Below are positions 41,635 to 51,606 of a stretch of DNA of 64,000 nucleotides, piece by piece (the stretch's first letter is position 1; the number at the start of each line of letters is the position of its first letter). This DNA comes from Ectopseudomonas mendocina. Its GTDB lineage: Bacteria; Pseudomonadota; Gammaproteobacteria; Pseudomonadales; Pseudomonadaceae. The notes below the pieces were generated by a model that was given only the letters and a program-made list of their open reading frames with translations, was not told where the DNA came from and made no database searches. A program made the translations under genes and the position numbers. The stretch covers positions 124,001 through 188,000 of the forward strand of contig NZ_SCFY01000004.1 of NCBI RefSeq assembly GCF_007049795.1, given 5' to 3'.

Positions 41635-43266
41635 ATGATGAACCTGACCGTACGCAATCGAATCATCGTCAGCTTCCTGCTGATCATCGCCATTCTGTTC
41701 CTGCTGGCCGGCGTCTCCTACATGCGCCTGGTCAAGATCGAGAACGAGGCCAATGGCATCCGCAACGATTCGATCCCGGGCCTGTATTACCCGAGCAAGG
41801 CACAAGACCTCTGGTCCCGTCACATGCTTGGCACTCGCCGCTTGCTGTTGCGCGCCGTCGATGAAGACGTTGCCACCCTGCTGGACAACTACCGCGACCA
41901 ATTCGCCACGCAGATGCAGGCGCTCGACGAGGAGTTCGGCCGCTACCAGAGTGCCACGACAGACGAGCAGGAGCTGGCGCTGGCCGAACAGTTCCGTCAG
42001 GTGCAGCACCAGTATCTGAACCGGCACGGGCAATTGCTCGACAGCCTGCCGAGCCTTGCACCCAAACAGGCTCGCCAATTCAGCGCCGAACGCGTGTTTC
42101 CCGAGTGGGAAAAAGGTGAAAGCCTGCTGAGCGAGCTGATCGAAATGAATCGCGGCCAGGCCGATGCCGCCGCGCGCGAGATTCGCAGCGCAGTGCTGAT
42201 CATGGAAGCGGGGTTGCTGATCGCCATCCTGCTGGCCATCCTCGTCTCCGCCGTCTGCGGCTGGCTGCTGATGAGCGCCATCACCACCCCCGTGAACCGC
42301 ATCGTCAGTATCCTCAAATCCCTGGAAAGCGGCGACCTGTCGGCGAAACTCGACATGCACCGCCGCGACGAATTCAACGCCATCGAGCTGGGCTTCAACA
42401 GCATGGTCGGCGAGCTCAAGAACCTGGTCGGCAACGCCCAGCGCTCGGCGGTGCAGATGACCACCTCGGTCACCGAGATCGCCGCCACCTCTCGTCAGCA
42501 GCAGGCCACGGCCACCGAGACCACCGCCACCACCACCGAAATAGGCGCCACTTCACGGGAGATCGCTGCCACTTCGCGTGATCTGGTCCGCACCATGGGC
42601 GAAGTCTCCGACAACGCCGAGCAGACCTCGATTCTAGCTGGCACCGGCCAGCTGGGCCTGGCCCGCATGGAGGAGATCATGCACCAGGTAATGGGCGCGG
42701 CCGATGTGGTCAACGGCAAGCTGTCGATCCTCAACGAAAAGGCCAGCAACATCACCCAGGTGGTCACCACCATCGTCAAGGTGGCCGACCAGACCAACCT
42801 GCTGTCGCTCAACGCCGCCATCGAGGCGGAAAAGGCCGGCGAGTACGGCAAGGGTTTTGCCGTAGTGGCCGTGGAAGTGCGTCGCCTGGCCGACCAGACC
42901 GCCGTGGCCACCTACGACATCGAGCAGATGGTGCGCGAGATCCAGTCCGCTGTATCGGCCGGCGTGATGGGCATGGATAAGTTCTCCGAAGAGGTGCGCC
43001 GCGGCATCGGCGAGATGGCGCAGATGGGTGACCAGCTCAGCCAGATCATTCAGCAGGTGCAGGCCCTGGCGCCGCGTATCCAGATGGTCAACGAAGGCAT
43101 GCAGGCGCAGTCCACCGGCGCCGAACAGATCAACCAGGCATTGCTGCAGCTCGGTGAAGCCAGCAGCCAGACCGTCGATTCGCTGCGTCAGGCTGGCGCC
43201 GCCATCGATGAACTCAACCAGGTGGCCAACAACCTGCGCGTTGGCGTCAGCCGCTTCAAGGTCTGA
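41635..43266 (+). CDS. wspA: Surface-sensing methyl-accepting chemoreceptor WspA
   Basis: 543-residue inner-membrane receptor of the Wsp system, which responds to surface growth and drives WspR. It has TM1 at about 9-29 ([20 protein letters not shown]), a periplasmic four-helix region (30-186), TM2 at 187-213, then HAMP. The signalling domain has the hairpin tip [20 protein letters not shown] at about 384-403. AAGG lies 9 bp before ATG 41635; GTG 41629 and ATG 41638 are alternatives. It heads an operon of seven genes. The island border lies only about 100 bp upstream, so its promoter region is partly element-derived or very short. Confidence 0.93.
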   Translation: MMNLTVRNRIIVSFLLIIAILFLLAGVSYMRLVKIENEANGIRNDSIPGLYYPSKAQDLWSRHMLGTRRLLLRAVDEDVATLLDNYRDQFATQMQALDEEFGRYQSATTDEQELALAEQFRQVQHQYLNRHGQLLDSLPSLAPKQARQFSAERVFPEWEKGESLLSELIEMNRGQADAAAREIRSAVLIMEAGLLIAILLAILVSAVCGWLLMSAITTPVNRIVSILKSLESGDLSAKLDMHRRDEFNAIELGFNSMVGELKNLVGNAQRSAVQMTTSVTEIAATSRQQQATATETTATTTEIGATSREIAATSRDLVRTMGEVSDNAEQTSILAGTGQLGLARMEEIMHQVMGAADVVNGKLSILNEKASNITQVVTTIVKVADQTNLLSLNAAIEAEKAGEYGKGFAVVAVEVRRLADQTAVATYDIEQMVREIQSAVSAGVMGMDKFSEEVRRGIGEMAQMGDQLSQIIQQVQALAPRIQMVNEGMQAQSTGAEQINQALLQLGEASSQTVDSLRQAGAAIDELNQVANNLRVGVSRFKV

Positions 43267-43268
43267 AC

Positions 43269-43763
43269 ATGCCAGCCCCCAGCAAAGCAGCAGCGGGTGA
43301 ACTGCACCTGCAGTTCACGCTCGGTGATGATCGCTACGCCCTTCCCGCCAGTCAGGTGGTCGAAGTGCTGCCGCTACGCCGTCTGAAACAGGTGCCCGAA
43401 GCGCCGCTGTGGGTAGCCGGGTTGTTCGAGCATCGCGGCCGGGTGACCCCTGTGATCGATCTCAGCCATCGCGTGCTGGGGCGCGCCGCCCAACCCCGTA
43501 GCAGCACACGCGTGGTGCTGGTGCGCTTCGACCTGCAGATGGGTGAGCAGTCGCCAGTGCTAGGGCTGATTCTGGAGCAGGCCACCGACACCCTGCGCCT
43601 GCCCAGGGAGGCCTTCAAGGCCAGCGGCCTGGAAGCGGGCCAGGCGGATTACCTGGGGCCGCTGCAGCGTGATGCCCGTGGCATGATCCAGCGCATCGAG
43701 GTCGCCGGGCTGCTCGACGACGAGGTACGCGCCCTGCTGTTCCAACCGACGCAGCGGGCCTGA
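43269..43763 (+). CDS. wspB: CheW-like coupling protein WspB
   Basis: 164-residue cytoplasmic adaptor that links receptor WspA to kinase WspE. It is a single CheW domain: LQFTLGDDRYALPASQVVEV, LPLRRLKQVPEAPLWVAGLF and HRGRVTPVIDLSHRVLGRAA, then VLGLILEQATDTLRL. It begins 3 bp after the wspA stop and ends 5 bp before wspC, within the wsp operon. Length is normal for the family. Confidence 0.93.
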   Translation: MPAPSKAAAGELHLQFTLGDDRYALPASQVVEVLPLRRLKQVPEAPLWVAGLFEHRGRVTPVIDLSHRVLGRAAQPRSSTRVVLVRFDLQMGEQSPVLGLILEQATDTLRLPREAFKASGLEAGQADYLGPLQRDARGMIQRIEVAGLLDDEVRALLFQPTQRA

Positions 43764-43767
43764 CGGC

Positions 43768-45015
43768 ATGATCGAGCATATCGAGCGCCTGCTGAAAAGC
43801 CGTATCGGCCTGGAAGCCGAATCGGTCGGCCGCACGGTGATCGAGCGCGCCGTGCGCCAACGCATGAGCGCCCTCGGCCAGCAGAACCTGGAAGGCTACT
43901 GGACCACCCTTGGCGGCTCGACGCGCGAACAGCAGGCGCTGGTGGAAGCTGTAGTGGTGCCGGAAACCTGGTTCTTCCGCTACCCGGAATCGTTCAACGC
44001 ACTGGCCAGCCTGGCTCAGGAGCGTCACGCACAGTTGCACGGCGGTCGGCCACTGCGCCTGATCAGCCTGCCCAGCTCCAGCGGTGAAGAGCCCTACTCC
44101 ATCGCCATGACCCTGCTCGATGCCGGCTTTTCCGCCGAGCAGTTCCAGATCGACGCGCTGGACGTCAGCGACAAAGTGCTGGAGCAAGCTCGCAAGGGCC
44201 TCTACGGGCGTAACTCGTTCCGCGGCGATGCCCTGGCCTTTCGCGATCGTTTCTTTCACGAGCAGGACGCTGGCAGTTTTCTCCTCGACGAGCGGGTGCG
44301 CACATGCGTCAGGCTGCGCACCGGTAACCTGCTCGATCCCAGCCTGTTCGCTGGCGAGCCCAGCTACGACTTCATCTTCTGCCGCAACCTGCTGATCTAC
44401 TTCGACCGCCCGACCCAGGTACGCGTGCTGGAGCTGCTCAAGCGCCAACTGCAAGAAGGCGGCACGCTGTTCATCGGCCCAGCCGAGGCCAGCCTGGCTA
44501 GCCAGAACGGCCTGCAAGCGCTGGGCCGGCAGCAGACCTTCGCCTTTCGCATGGCCCCGGCCCAGACGCCCATCAGCGCAGCGCCACGAGCGCCTGCCCC
44601 GCGTACGCGCCCGGCGGTGGCTACGGTGCCGCGCCCTGTCCCGCCGAGCCGACCACGACCGCTGGGCAGAACACTCAGCGCAGCGGTGCCGGCAACGGTC
44701 GCAGCGGATACCTGGGCCGACGTCGCCAGCCTGGCCAACGCAGGCCGCACCGACGAAGCGCGCCAGCGCACTGAGCTGCACTTGCAGCAGAACGGCCCCA
44801 GCGCCACAGCCTACTACTGGCTGGGCCTGCTCTGCGACGCGGCAGGCCAGGGCGACCAGGCCTGCGCCTACTACCGCAAGGCGATCTATCTCGAACCACA
44901 GCACCGCGAGGCGCTCACTCATCTGGCCGCACACCTGGAAGCGCAAGGCGACCAGAGCGGCGCCCAGCGCCTGTATCGACGAGCGCAGAACCCCGAGGTA
45001 GGCGAAGGTGACTGA
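43768..45015 (+). CDS. wspC: CheR-type methyltransferase with TPR tail, WspC
   Basis: 415-residue SAM-dependent methyltransferase that methylates glutamates of WspA and keeps the pathway active. The CheR N-terminal helical part is followed by the SAM region LISLPSSSGEEPYSIAMTLL (usual form CSTGEEPYS) and YDFIFCRNLLIYFDR. A Pro/Arg/Ala-rich linker (about 270-310) leads to TPR-like helices (ATAYYWLGLLCDAAGQGDQA, CAYYRKAIYLEPQHREALTH) that bind the receptor or the complex. Its stop overlaps the wspD start by 8 bp. Confidence 0.93.
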   Translation: MIEHIERLLKSRIGLEAESVGRTVIERAVRQRMSALGQQNLEGYWTTLGGSTREQQALVEAVVVPETWFFRYPESFNALASLAQERHAQLHGGRPLRLISLPSSSGEEPYSIAMTLLDAGFSAEQFQIDALDVSDKVLEQARKGLYGRNSFRGDALAFRDRFFHEQDAGSFLLDERVRTCVRLRTGNLLDPSLFAGEPSYDFIFCRNLLIYFDRPTQVRVLELLKRQLQEGGTLFIGPAEASLASQNGLQALGRQQTFAFRMAPAQTPISAAPRAPAPRTRPAVATVPRPVPPSRPRPLGRTLSAAVPATVAADTWADVASLANAGRTDEARQRTELHLQQNGPSATAYYWLGLLCDAAGQGDQACAYYRKAIYLEPQHREALTHLAAHLEAQGDQSGAQRLYRRAQNPEVGEGD

Positions 45016-45691
45016 TCAGGACCTGCTATACAGCCAACCCGCCGTCGACGACTGCTGGAATCGCATCGGCGTATTTGGCGACAAGAGTTGCCCGCAGCTG
45101 GAGCGGCATATCCATTGCCGCAACTGCGAGGTTTACGGCGCCGCAGCGATCGCCCTGCTCGACCGTTACGGCAGCGCGCTGGAGCGTGGCGATGACGACT
45201 ACGGCCAGGGCGAAGCTCCGGAAGCGCAGGGCGAACAGCGCTCGCTACTGATCTTCCGCCTTGGCGAGCAATGGCTGGCCATCGCCACGCGCTGCCTGGC
45301 CGAAGTCATGCCGGTGTCGCCGATTCACGTGCTGCCTCACCGCAACAGCCGCGGCCTGCTAGGTGTAACCAACGTGCGCGGCACCCTGGTCGCCTGCTTG
45401 TCGCTGGCCGAGCTGCTCGACCTCGACACGCAGCAGGATGCGCGCCGCAGCGAACACAGGGTGATTCCGCGCATGCTGATTCTGGAAAGCAGCAGTGGCC
45501 CGCTGGTGACACCGGTGGATGAAGTCAGCGGCATCCAGCGCATCCCCGTGGCGCGCATCAGTAGCAGCAGACACGACGACAAGCGCACCATCAGCCGTTT
45601 CACCGCCGGCGTCCTGCAATGGCAGGAACAGAGCATTACCCTGCTCGACGACGAACAGTTGCTGCAAACCATGATTGGGAGCCTCACGTGA
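45008..45691 (+). CDS. wspD: CheW-like coupling protein WspD
   Basis: 227-residue second CheW protein of the Wsp complex. The N-terminal extension (1-75) has clustered cysteines (KSCPQLERHIHCRNCEVYGA) typical of WspD. The CheW domain follows: LLIFRLGEQWLAIATRCLAE, RNSRGLLGVTNVRGTLVACL and a C-terminal GVLQWQEQSITLLDDEQLLQ. It overlaps wspC by 8 bp and wspE by 4 bp, so the three are translationally coupled. Confidence 0.92.
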   Translation: MTDQDLLYSQPAVDDCWNRIGVFGDKSCPQLERHIHCRNCEVYGAAAIALLDRYGSALERGDDDYGQGEAPEAQGEQRSLLIFRLGEQWLAIATRCLAEVMPVSPIHVLPHRNSRGLLGVTNVRGTLVACLSLAELLDLDTQQDARRSEHRVIPRMLILESSSGPLVTPVDEVSGIQRIPVARISSSRHDDKRTISRFTAGVLQWQEQSITLLDDEQLLQTMIGSLT

Positions 45692-47952
45692 CACCGGACC
45701 AGATGAGGGATGCATCGCTGCTCGACCTGTTCCGGCTGGAGGCCGAGGCACAGAAGCAGGTGCTCGATACCGGCCTGCTGATTCTCGAGCGTGACCCGAC
45801 CAACGCCAGCCAGCTGGAAGCCTGCATGCGCGCCGCGCACTCGCTCAAGGGGGCAGCGCGCATCGTCGGCCTGGACCATGGCGTGCAGATCGCCCACGCC
45901 ATGGAAGACTTGCTGGTCGCCGCCCAGGAAGGCCTGCTGCGCCTGCTGCCCGACCACATCGACGCCCTGCTGCAGGGCTCCGACCTGCTCCTGCGCATCG
46001 GCCAGGCACAACAGGACGCCGAGCTGGAGGCACGGGTGGAAACCGTCACCACACACCTGCAGGTGCTGCTTGGCAACGCCGTACCGGCACTGCGCGTGCA
46101 ACCAGGTGAAAGCGCCGCATTTGTCGCCGAAGCTAAACCGGTCAGCCTGCCGGAAACGCCCACGCCGACCGCTGCCACTCCCGCCGAACCAGTGGCCGAC
46201 GAACGCATCAGCCGCGTATTGCGGGTGTCGGCCGAGCGCTTCGATCACCTGATCGACCTGTCCGGCAAATCGCTGGTGGAGTTCCAGCGCACCAAGCCGC
46301 TGAACGATTCGCTGCATCGCCTTAAGCGCCAGCAGGAGTCGGCACGACGAACCCTGGAGAGCCTGCGCGAGCACCTGCTCGGCACGGACCTGGACGCCTC
46401 CGCCCAGGCACTGTTCGCCGAGAGCCGCAACCTGCTGATCGAATGCCAGCAACAGCTGCAAGCCCATCAGGAACTGTTCGACGACTTCGTCTGGTACGGC
46501 GGGCAACGCACGCAGCAACTGTACGACCTGGCCCTGGCTTCGCGCATGCGCCCCTTCGCCGATGTGCTCACCGGGCACACGCGCATGCTGCGTGACTTGG
46601 GCCGCTCGCTGGGCAAACAGGTGCGCCTGGAGATCGAGGGAGAAAACACTCAGGTCGACCGCGACGTGCTGGAGCGCCTGGAAGCCCCCCTGACGCACCT
46701 GCTGCGCAACGCCGTCGATCATGGCATCGAGCCGCCGGCGCTACGCGCTCGCAAGGGCAAGCCGGAAGAAGGTGTGGTTCAGCTGCGCGCGCGTCATCAC
46801 GCCGGCATGCTGGTGCTGGAGGTCAGCGACGACGGCGCCGGTATCGACCTCGAACGCGTTGCCCAGGCGGTGATCAAACGCCGTTTCGCCACCGCCGAGC
46901 AGGTCGAGCAGATGACCGAGGACGAGCTGCTGGCCTTCCTCTTCCTACCTGGTTTCAGCATGAGCCAGCAGGTCACCGAAGTCTCCGGTCGCGGTGTCGG
47001 CCTCGACGTGGTGCAACACGAGATTCGCCGTATGCGCGGCAACGTGCGGCTGTTGCAGAACCCTGATCAGGGCTGCCTGTTCCACCTCGAACTGCCGCTG
47101 ACCCTCTCGGTGGTGCGCGCGCTGGTGGTGACCATCGGCGGCGAGGCCTATGCCTTCCCGCTGGCGCAGATCGAACGCATGCTGCGCCTGCCGCGCAGCG
47201 CCATCGTCCAGCTTGAGGGGCGCCAGCACTTCTGGCTGGAGGACGAGCACGTCGGCCTGATCTCCGCCGCACAGCTGCTGCGATGCAATGAGAAACAGGG
47301 CGATGATGACAGCATCCCCATCGTGCTGATTCGCGACCGCGAGCAATACCACGGTCTGGCGGTCGAAGCCTTCCTCGGCGAGTTCACCCTGGTGCTGATG
47401 CCCCTCGATGGGCGCCTGGGTAAGGTGCGCGACGTCGCGGCCGGCGCTCTGCTGCACGACGGCACGCCGGTGCTGATCCTCGACGTCGACGACCTGCTCA
47501 ACTCGGTGAGTAAATTGCTTGACACCGGTCACCTGGAGCGTGTCGACCATGCCAGCCATGCGCGCCAGACTGTCAGCAAGCGCGTGCTGGTGGTGGATGA
47601 CTCGCTCACCGTACGCGAACTGGAGCGCAAACTGCTGCTAAGCCGCGGTTATCAGGTATCGGTCGCCGTGGATGGCATGGACGGCTGGAACGCCCTGCGT
47701 GCCGAGACCTTCGACCTGCTGATCACCGATATCGACATGCCGCGCATGGACGGTATCGAACTGGTCACCCTGGTGCGCCAGGACCCACGCCTGCGCTCAC
47801 TGCCGGTGATGGTGGTGTCGTACAAGGATCGCGAGGAAGATCGCCGCCGCGGCCTGGAGGCCGGCGCCGATTATTACCTGGCCAAGGCCAGCTTCCACGA
47901 CGAAGCGCTGCTGGACGCCGTCCAAACCCTGATCGGTGAGGCCCGAGAATGA
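45688..47952 (+). CDS. wspE: CheA-type hybrid kinase WspE
   Basis: 754-residue histidine kinase-response regulator hybrid that phosphorylates WspR and WspF. It has an HPt domain with His51 (AAHSLKGAARIV), a dimerisation helix region, HATPase with LLRNAVDHGIEPPALRARKG and SGRGVGLDVVQHEIRRMRG, a CheW-like regulatory domain (VTIGGEAYAFPLAQIERML) and a C-terminal receiver (VLVVDDSLTVRE; LLITDIDMPRMDGIEL). I use GTG 45688, which overlaps the wspD stop (GTGA); an upstream start would add 23 unrelated residues. Confidence 0.93.
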   Translation: MTPDQMRDASLLDLFRLEAEAQKQVLDTGLLILERDPTNASQLEACMRAAHSLKGAARIVGLDHGVQIAHAMEDLLVAAQEGLLRLLPDHIDALLQGSDLLLRIGQAQQDAELEARVETVTTHLQVLLGNAVPALRVQPGESAAFVAEAKPVSLPETPTPTAATPAEPVADERISRVLRVSAERFDHLIDLSGKSLVEFQRTKPLNDSLHRLKRQQESARRTLESLREHLLGTDLDASAQALFAESRNLLIECQQQLQAHQELFDDFVWYGGQRTQQLYDLALASRMRPFADVLTGHTRMLRDLGRSLGKQVRLEIEGENTQVDRDVLERLEAPLTHLLRNAVDHGIEPPALRARKGKPEEGVVQLRARHHAGMLVLEVSDDGAGIDLERVAQAVIKRRFATAEQVEQMTEDELLAFLFLPGFSMSQQVTEVSGRGVGLDVVQHEIRRMRGNVRLLQNPDQGCLFHLELPLTLSVVRALVVTIGGEAYAFPLAQIERMLRLPRSAIVQLEGRQHFWLEDEHVGLISAAQLLRCNEKQGDDDSIPIVLIRDREQYHGLAVEAFLGEFTLVLMPLDGRLGKVRDVAAGALLHDGTPVLILDVDDLLNSVSKLLDTGHLERVDHASHARQTVSKRVLVVDDSLTVRELERKLLLSRGYQVSVAVDGMDGWNALRAETFDLLITDIDMPRMDGIELVTLVRQDPRLRSLPVMVVSYKDREEDRRRGLEAGADYYLAKASFHDEALLDAVQTLIGEARE

Positions 47953-48953
47953 GGATCGCCATTGCCAACGACACTCCCCTGGCGGTCGAAGCCCTGCGCC
48001 GTGCGCTGGCGGCAGAACCTGAGTACCAGTTGATCTGGGTCGCCAGCAACGGCGAGGAAGCGGTCAGCCGTTGCCGCGACGACCTACCCGACCTGCTGCT
48101 GATGGACATGCTCATGCCCGGCATGGACGGCGTGGAAGCGACCCGACGGATCATGCACGACACCCCCTGCGCCATTCTCATCGTCACCTCGGATGTCGAG
48201 CGCAACATGTCACGGGTGTTCGACGCCATGGGCGCCGGTGCGCTGGATGTGGTTGCCGCGCCGTCGCTTGGCCCGCAGCAGGTGCTCGACGCCGCGACCG
48301 TGCGGCGCAAGATCCACAACATCGCCTGGATGATCGGCCACAAGACCTCGCGCTCGGTCAAACCGACACCCATGCGCAGCACTGAAGGCCGCAGCAAGAG
48401 CCTGGTGGCCATCGGTGCATCGGCGGGCGGCCCAGCCTCGCTGGTGGAGCTGCTGCGGCAGATCCCGGCGGATTTTCCTGCCAGCATCGTGCTGGTGCAG
48501 CATGTCGACGAAGTCTTCGCCGCCGGCATGGCCCAGTGGCTCGGCAGTGAATCGCACATACCCGTGCGCCTGGCACGGGAAGGCGAAGGGTTGCAACCGG
48601 CGACCGTGCTGCTGGCCGGCACCAACAACCACCTGTACCTGGCGCCGGAGGGGCACTTGGTGTATCGGCGCGAACCCGCCGATCAGGTCTACCGACCCTC
48701 TATCGATGTATTCTTCGAAAGTGTGGCCACCTACTGGCAAGGTGAAGCGATTGGCGTGCTGCTGACGGGTATGGGGCGCGATGGCGCCAGGGGCCTGAAG
48801 TTGATGCGCGAACGCGGCTTTCACACCATCGCCCAGGACCAGGCCAGCAGCGCCGTCTACGGCATGCCCAAGGCCGCCGTCGCGCTGGGTGCCGCAGCAG
48901 AAGTGCTAGCTCTGGACAGAATTCCCGCGCGCCTGATCGAGCGCCTGGGCTAA
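47949..48953 (+). CDS. wspF: CheB-type methylesterase WspF
   Basis: 334-residue receptor methylesterase that dampens Wsp signalling; loss of WspF gives wrinkly, c-di-GMP-high colonies in P. aeruginosa and P. fluorescens. The receiver has phospho-acceptor Asp53 (LLMDMLMPGMDGVEA). The esterase domain has catalytic Ser158 (AIGASAGGPASL), His185 (VLVQHVDEVFAAGMAQWL) and the aspartate of GVLLTGMGRDGARGLK. It is intact and full length. It overlaps wspE by 4 bp (ATGA). Confidence 0.94.
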   Translation: MRIAIANDTPLAVEALRRALAAEPEYQLIWVASNGEEAVSRCRDDLPDLLLMDMLMPGMDGVEATRRIMHDTPCAILIVTSDVERNMSRVFDAMGAGALDVVAAPSLGPQQVLDAATVRRKIHNIAWMIGHKTSRSVKPTPMRSTEGRSKSLVAIGASAGGPASLVELLRQIPADFPASIVLVQHVDEVFAAGMAQWLGSESHIPVRLAREGEGLQPATVLLAGTNNHLYLAPEGHLVYRREPADQVYRPSIDVFFESVATYWQGEAIGVLLTGMGRDGARGLKLMRERGFHTIAQDQASSAVYGMPKAAVALGAAAEVLALDRIPARLIERLG

Positions 48954-49012
48954 AAACGCCAACCGCGGCCAAAGCAGCCGCGTAACCTACGAAAAAAGGC
49001 GGAGACGCGCTT

Positions 49013-50035
49013 ATGCAACGGCCTCAAGATAACTCCAACCATCATAACGGCTTGCCCGACTATTCGATGATGGTGCTGCTGGTCGACGACCAGGCCATGA
49101 TCGGCGAAGCCGTGCGACGTGCCCTGAGTGAAGAGAGCGACATCGACTTCCACTTCTGCTCCGACCCGCACCAGGCGCTGAGCGTGGCCCAGCAGATCAA
49201 GCCGACGGTGATCCTTCAGGACCTGATCATGCCCGGTGTCGACGGCCTCGAGCTGCTCGCCCAATACCGCGCGGCGCCCGGCCTGAGTGATGTGCCGATC
49301 ATCGTGCTGTCGACCAAGGAAGACCCCAAGGTCAAGAGCGCCGCCTTCACCGCCGGAGCCAACGATTACCTGGTCAAACTGCCGGACGTGATCGAGCTGC
49401 TCGCACGCATTCGCTACCACTCGCGCTCCTACCTGACCATGCTGCAGCGCGACGAAGCCTACCGTGCACTACGCGAGAGTCAGCAGCAGTTGCTCAATAC
49501 CAACCTGGTGCTGCAGCGCCTGATCAAGTCCGACGGTCTCACCGGCCTGGCCAACCGCCGCCATTTCGACGAATACCTGGAGATCGAGTGGAAGCGCGCC
49601 CTGCGCGACCAGAGCGAACTGTCGCTACTGATGATCGACGTCGACTATTTCAAGGCCTACAACGACCAGCACGGCCACGTCGCTGGCGATGAAGTGTTGC
49701 GCCGCGTTGGCGAGTCGCTGCGCGGCAGTTGCACACGCGCCACCGACCTGGCGGCCCGCTACGGTGGCGAGGAATTTGCCGTGATCATGCCTGGCACCGC
49801 AGCCGGCGGTGCGCGCCTGCAGGCAGAAAAAATCCGCCGCGCGGTCGAAGCGCTAGGTATTCCCCACAACCTGCCCAAACCCGGCTCGCCAATCAGTGTG
49901 AGCATCGGAATTGCCACCGTCAGGCCCTCCCCCGAGCGTGATCCACTGAGCCTGGTGATCAAAGCCGATGAAGGCCTGTACCTGGCCAAGCACAGCGGCC
50001 GCAATCAGGTGGCGCAGGCAGGCGAAAACCACTGA
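49013..50035 (+). CDS. wspR: Receiver-GGDEF diguanylate cyclase WspR
   Basis: 340-residue output protein: REC domain with Asp70 ([17 protein letters not shown]), a helical stalk (about 135-172) and a GGDEF domain with the active motif GGEEF at 251-255 and the inhibitory site RATD at 242-245. Phosphorylation by WspE promotes its clustering and c-di-GMP synthesis, favouring biofilm. It follows wspF by 59 bp with its own GGCGGAG ribosome site. A terminator ends the operon after it. Confidence 0.95.
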   Translation: MQRPQDNSNHHNGLPDYSMMVLLVDDQAMIGEAVRRALSEESDIDFHFCSDPHQALSVAQQIKPTVILQDLIMPGVDGLELLAQYRAAPGLSDVPIIVLSTKEDPKVKSAAFTAGANDYLVKLPDVIELLARIRYHSRSYLTMLQRDEAYRALRESQQQLLNTNLVLQRLIKSDGLTGLANRRHFDEYLEIEWKRALRDQSELSLLMIDVDYFKAYNDQHGHVAGDEVLRRVGESLRGSCTRATDLAARYGGEEFAVIMPGTAAGGARLQAEKIRRAVEALGIPHNLPKPGSPISVSIGIATVRPSPERDPLSLVIKADEGLYLAKHSGRNQVAQAGENH

Positions 50036-50117
50036 GCCCGCTCGACGGGCGGTAATCGCCCACTTTCCTGACCCTCTTCGACTCTGCCGAGATTCGTCGT
50101 AACCCGCGCATCTACTG

Positions 50118-50156
50118 ATGCCTGCCGCCCCACCCGGAGGCAGCAGGCATTTTTTT
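50118..50156 (+). terminator. Terminator of the wsp operon
   Basis: ATGCCTGCCGCC (50118-50129) pairs with GGCAGCAGGCAT (50139-50150) with one mismatch, followed by seven T (50150-50156). Confidence 0.88.
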
Positions 50157-50191
50157 ACACACCCGCTTGGCCGTCACTGAATTGACTGAAT

Positions 50192-50201
50192 TAACCAGTT
50201 A
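50192..50201. promoter_or_regulatory. TAACYRGTTM operator before aroQ (probable TetR site)
   Basis: TAACCAGTTA, a palindrome 44 bp upstream of aroQ. The same motif stands before quiC (54439) and in the iclR-tct region (58551). A TetR gene lies in the cluster, so this is its probable operator. Confidence 0.5.
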
Positions 50202-50245
50202 GTACATTTTTCCCGCAGTCACGTCACAACAACAAGAGACACCCC

Positions 50246-50686
50246 ATGACGCCCTGCATTCTTGTACTCAATGGCCCCAACCTGAACCTGCTTGGAACCC
50301 GTGAACCGGCCACCTATGGCCATGAAACCCTCGCCGACATTTCCCGGCTTTGCGCCGATACCGCCGCCGAACACGGTTTGAAGATCGAGTTTCGCCAGAC
50401 CAACCACGAGGGCGAGCTGCTCGACTGGATTCATGCCGCACGCGGGCGCTGCGCCGGCATTCTGATCAATCCGGCAGCCTGGACCCACACCTCGGTAGCC
50501 ATTCGCGATGCGCTGGTGGCCAGCGAACTGCCGGTGATCGAAGTGCACCTGTCCAACGTGCACAAGCGCGAGCCATTCCGTCATCACTCGTTCGTCTCGC
50601 CGATCGCCGTCGGTGTCATCTGTGGGCTCGGCAGCCAGGGTTATCAACTCGGCCTGCAGTACTTCGCTCAATCGCTCAAGGGGTAA
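50246..50686 (+). CDS. aroQ: Type II 3-dehydroquinate dehydratase
   Basis: 146-residue enzyme that interconverts 3-dehydroquinate and 3-dehydroshikimate. It has the type II signature [20 protein letters not shown] with catalytic Arg and Tyr24, [15 protein letters not shown], the [16 protein letters not shown] loop and [18 protein letters not shown]. Next to a quinate/shikimate dehydrogenase and a dehydroshikimate dehydratase it is more likely catabolic (quinate use) than the housekeeping copy. It is 4 bp from the next gene, hence the same operon. A TetR-type palindrome lies in its promoter. Confidence 0.95.
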   Translation: MTPCILVLNGPNLNLLGTREPATYGHETLADISRLCADTAAEHGLKIEFRQTNHEGELLDWIHAARGRCAGILINPAAWTHTSVAIRDALVASELPVIEVHLSNVHKREPFRHHSFVSPIAVGVICGLGSQGYQLGLQYFAQSLKG

Positions 50687-50690
50687 GGTC

Positions 50691-51545
50691 ATGTCTAGCG
50701 TCAACAGCGGCATTCTCGCCGGCCTCATCGGCAAAGGTATTCAGGCCTCCCGCACGCCAGCCATGCACGAACGCGAAGGCGATGCACAGGGGTTGCGCTA
50801 CCTCTATCGTTTGATCGACCTCGACCAGCTGGGCCTCGACCTCGATGCGCTGCCGAGCCTGCTCGATGCGGCGCAGCACATGGGCTTTACCGGCCTAAAC
50901 ATCACCTTTCCGGCCAAGCAGGCGATCATCCCGCTGCTCGATGAACTGTCGAGCGAGGCGCGTGGCATTGGCGCGGTGAACACCGTGGTGCTCAAGGACG
51001 GCAAACGCGTCGGCCACAACACCGACTGCCTGGGCTTCGCCGAAGGCTTGCACCGCGGCCTGCCCAACGTGGCCCGCCGTCGCGTGGTACAGATGGGCGC
51101 TGGGGGGGCCGGCGCAGCCGTGGCTCATGCCCTGCTCGCCGAAGGCGTTGAACGCCTGTGCATATTCGAAGTTGAGCCAGGCCGCGCCCAGGCTCTGGCG
51201 GACAATCTCAACGCACACTTCGGCAGCGAGCGTGCCGTGGTAGGCACCGACCTGGCTGCCGAAGTGGCAGCAGCCGACGGCCTGGTCAACACCACGCCGG
51301 TGGGCATGGCCAAACTGCCCGGCACACCACTGCCGGTTGAGTTGCTGCACAGCGGGTTGTGGGTCGCCGAGATCATCTACTTCCCGCTGGAAACCGAACT
51401 GCTGCGCCACGCCCGCGCCCTGGGTTGCCGCACGTTGGATGGCGGCACCATGGCGGTGTTCCAGGCGGTCAAGGCATTCGAACTATTCAGCGGCCGCCCG
51501 GCCGATGCCGAGCGCATGCAGGCGCACTTCGCCAGTTTCAGCTGA
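50691..51545 (+). CDS. Quinate/shikimate dehydrogenase (AroE-like, probably NAD type)
   Basis: 284 residues of the AroE superfamily. The substrate domain has GLIGKGIQASRTPAMHEREG, the catalytic lysine in GLNITFPAKQAIIPLLD, and GHNTDCLGFAEGL. The dinucleotide domain has QMGAGGAGAAVAHAL. The strand after the glycine loop ends IFEVEPGRAQAL, with an acidic residue where NADP-type AroE enzymes have NRT-x-K/R, so NAD preference and a catabolic quinate or shikimate role are inferred. I chose ATG 50691, which has AAGG 6 bp upstream and starts at the family N terminus. Confidence 0.9.
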   Translation: MSSVNSGILAGLIGKGIQASRTPAMHEREGDAQGLRYLYRLIDLDQLGLDLDALPSLLDAAQHMGFTGLNITFPAKQAIIPLLDELSSEARGIGAVNTVVLKDGKRVGHNTDCLGFAEGLHRGLPNVARRRVVQMGAGGAGAAVAHALLAEGVERLCIFEVEPGRAQALADNLNAHFGSERAVVGTDLAAEVAAADGLVNTTPVGMAKLPGTPLPVELLHSGLWVAEIIYFPLETELLRHARALGCRTLDGGTMAVFQAVKAFELFSGRPADAERMQAHFASFS

Positions 51546-51554
51546 GCCACATGC

Positions 51555-51597
51555 AAAGAGGCCCTGGTCGCGAACAGCGCGGCCAGGGCCTCTTTTT
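51555..51597 (+). terminator. Terminator after the quinate/shikimate dehydrogenase
   Basis: AAAGAGGCCCTGG (51555-51567) pairs perfectly with CCAGGGCCTCTTT (51583-51595), continued by T to 51598. With A before the stem it can also serve the convergent TetR gene. Confidence 0.9.
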
Positions 51598-51606
51598 TGT
51601 TCCGTC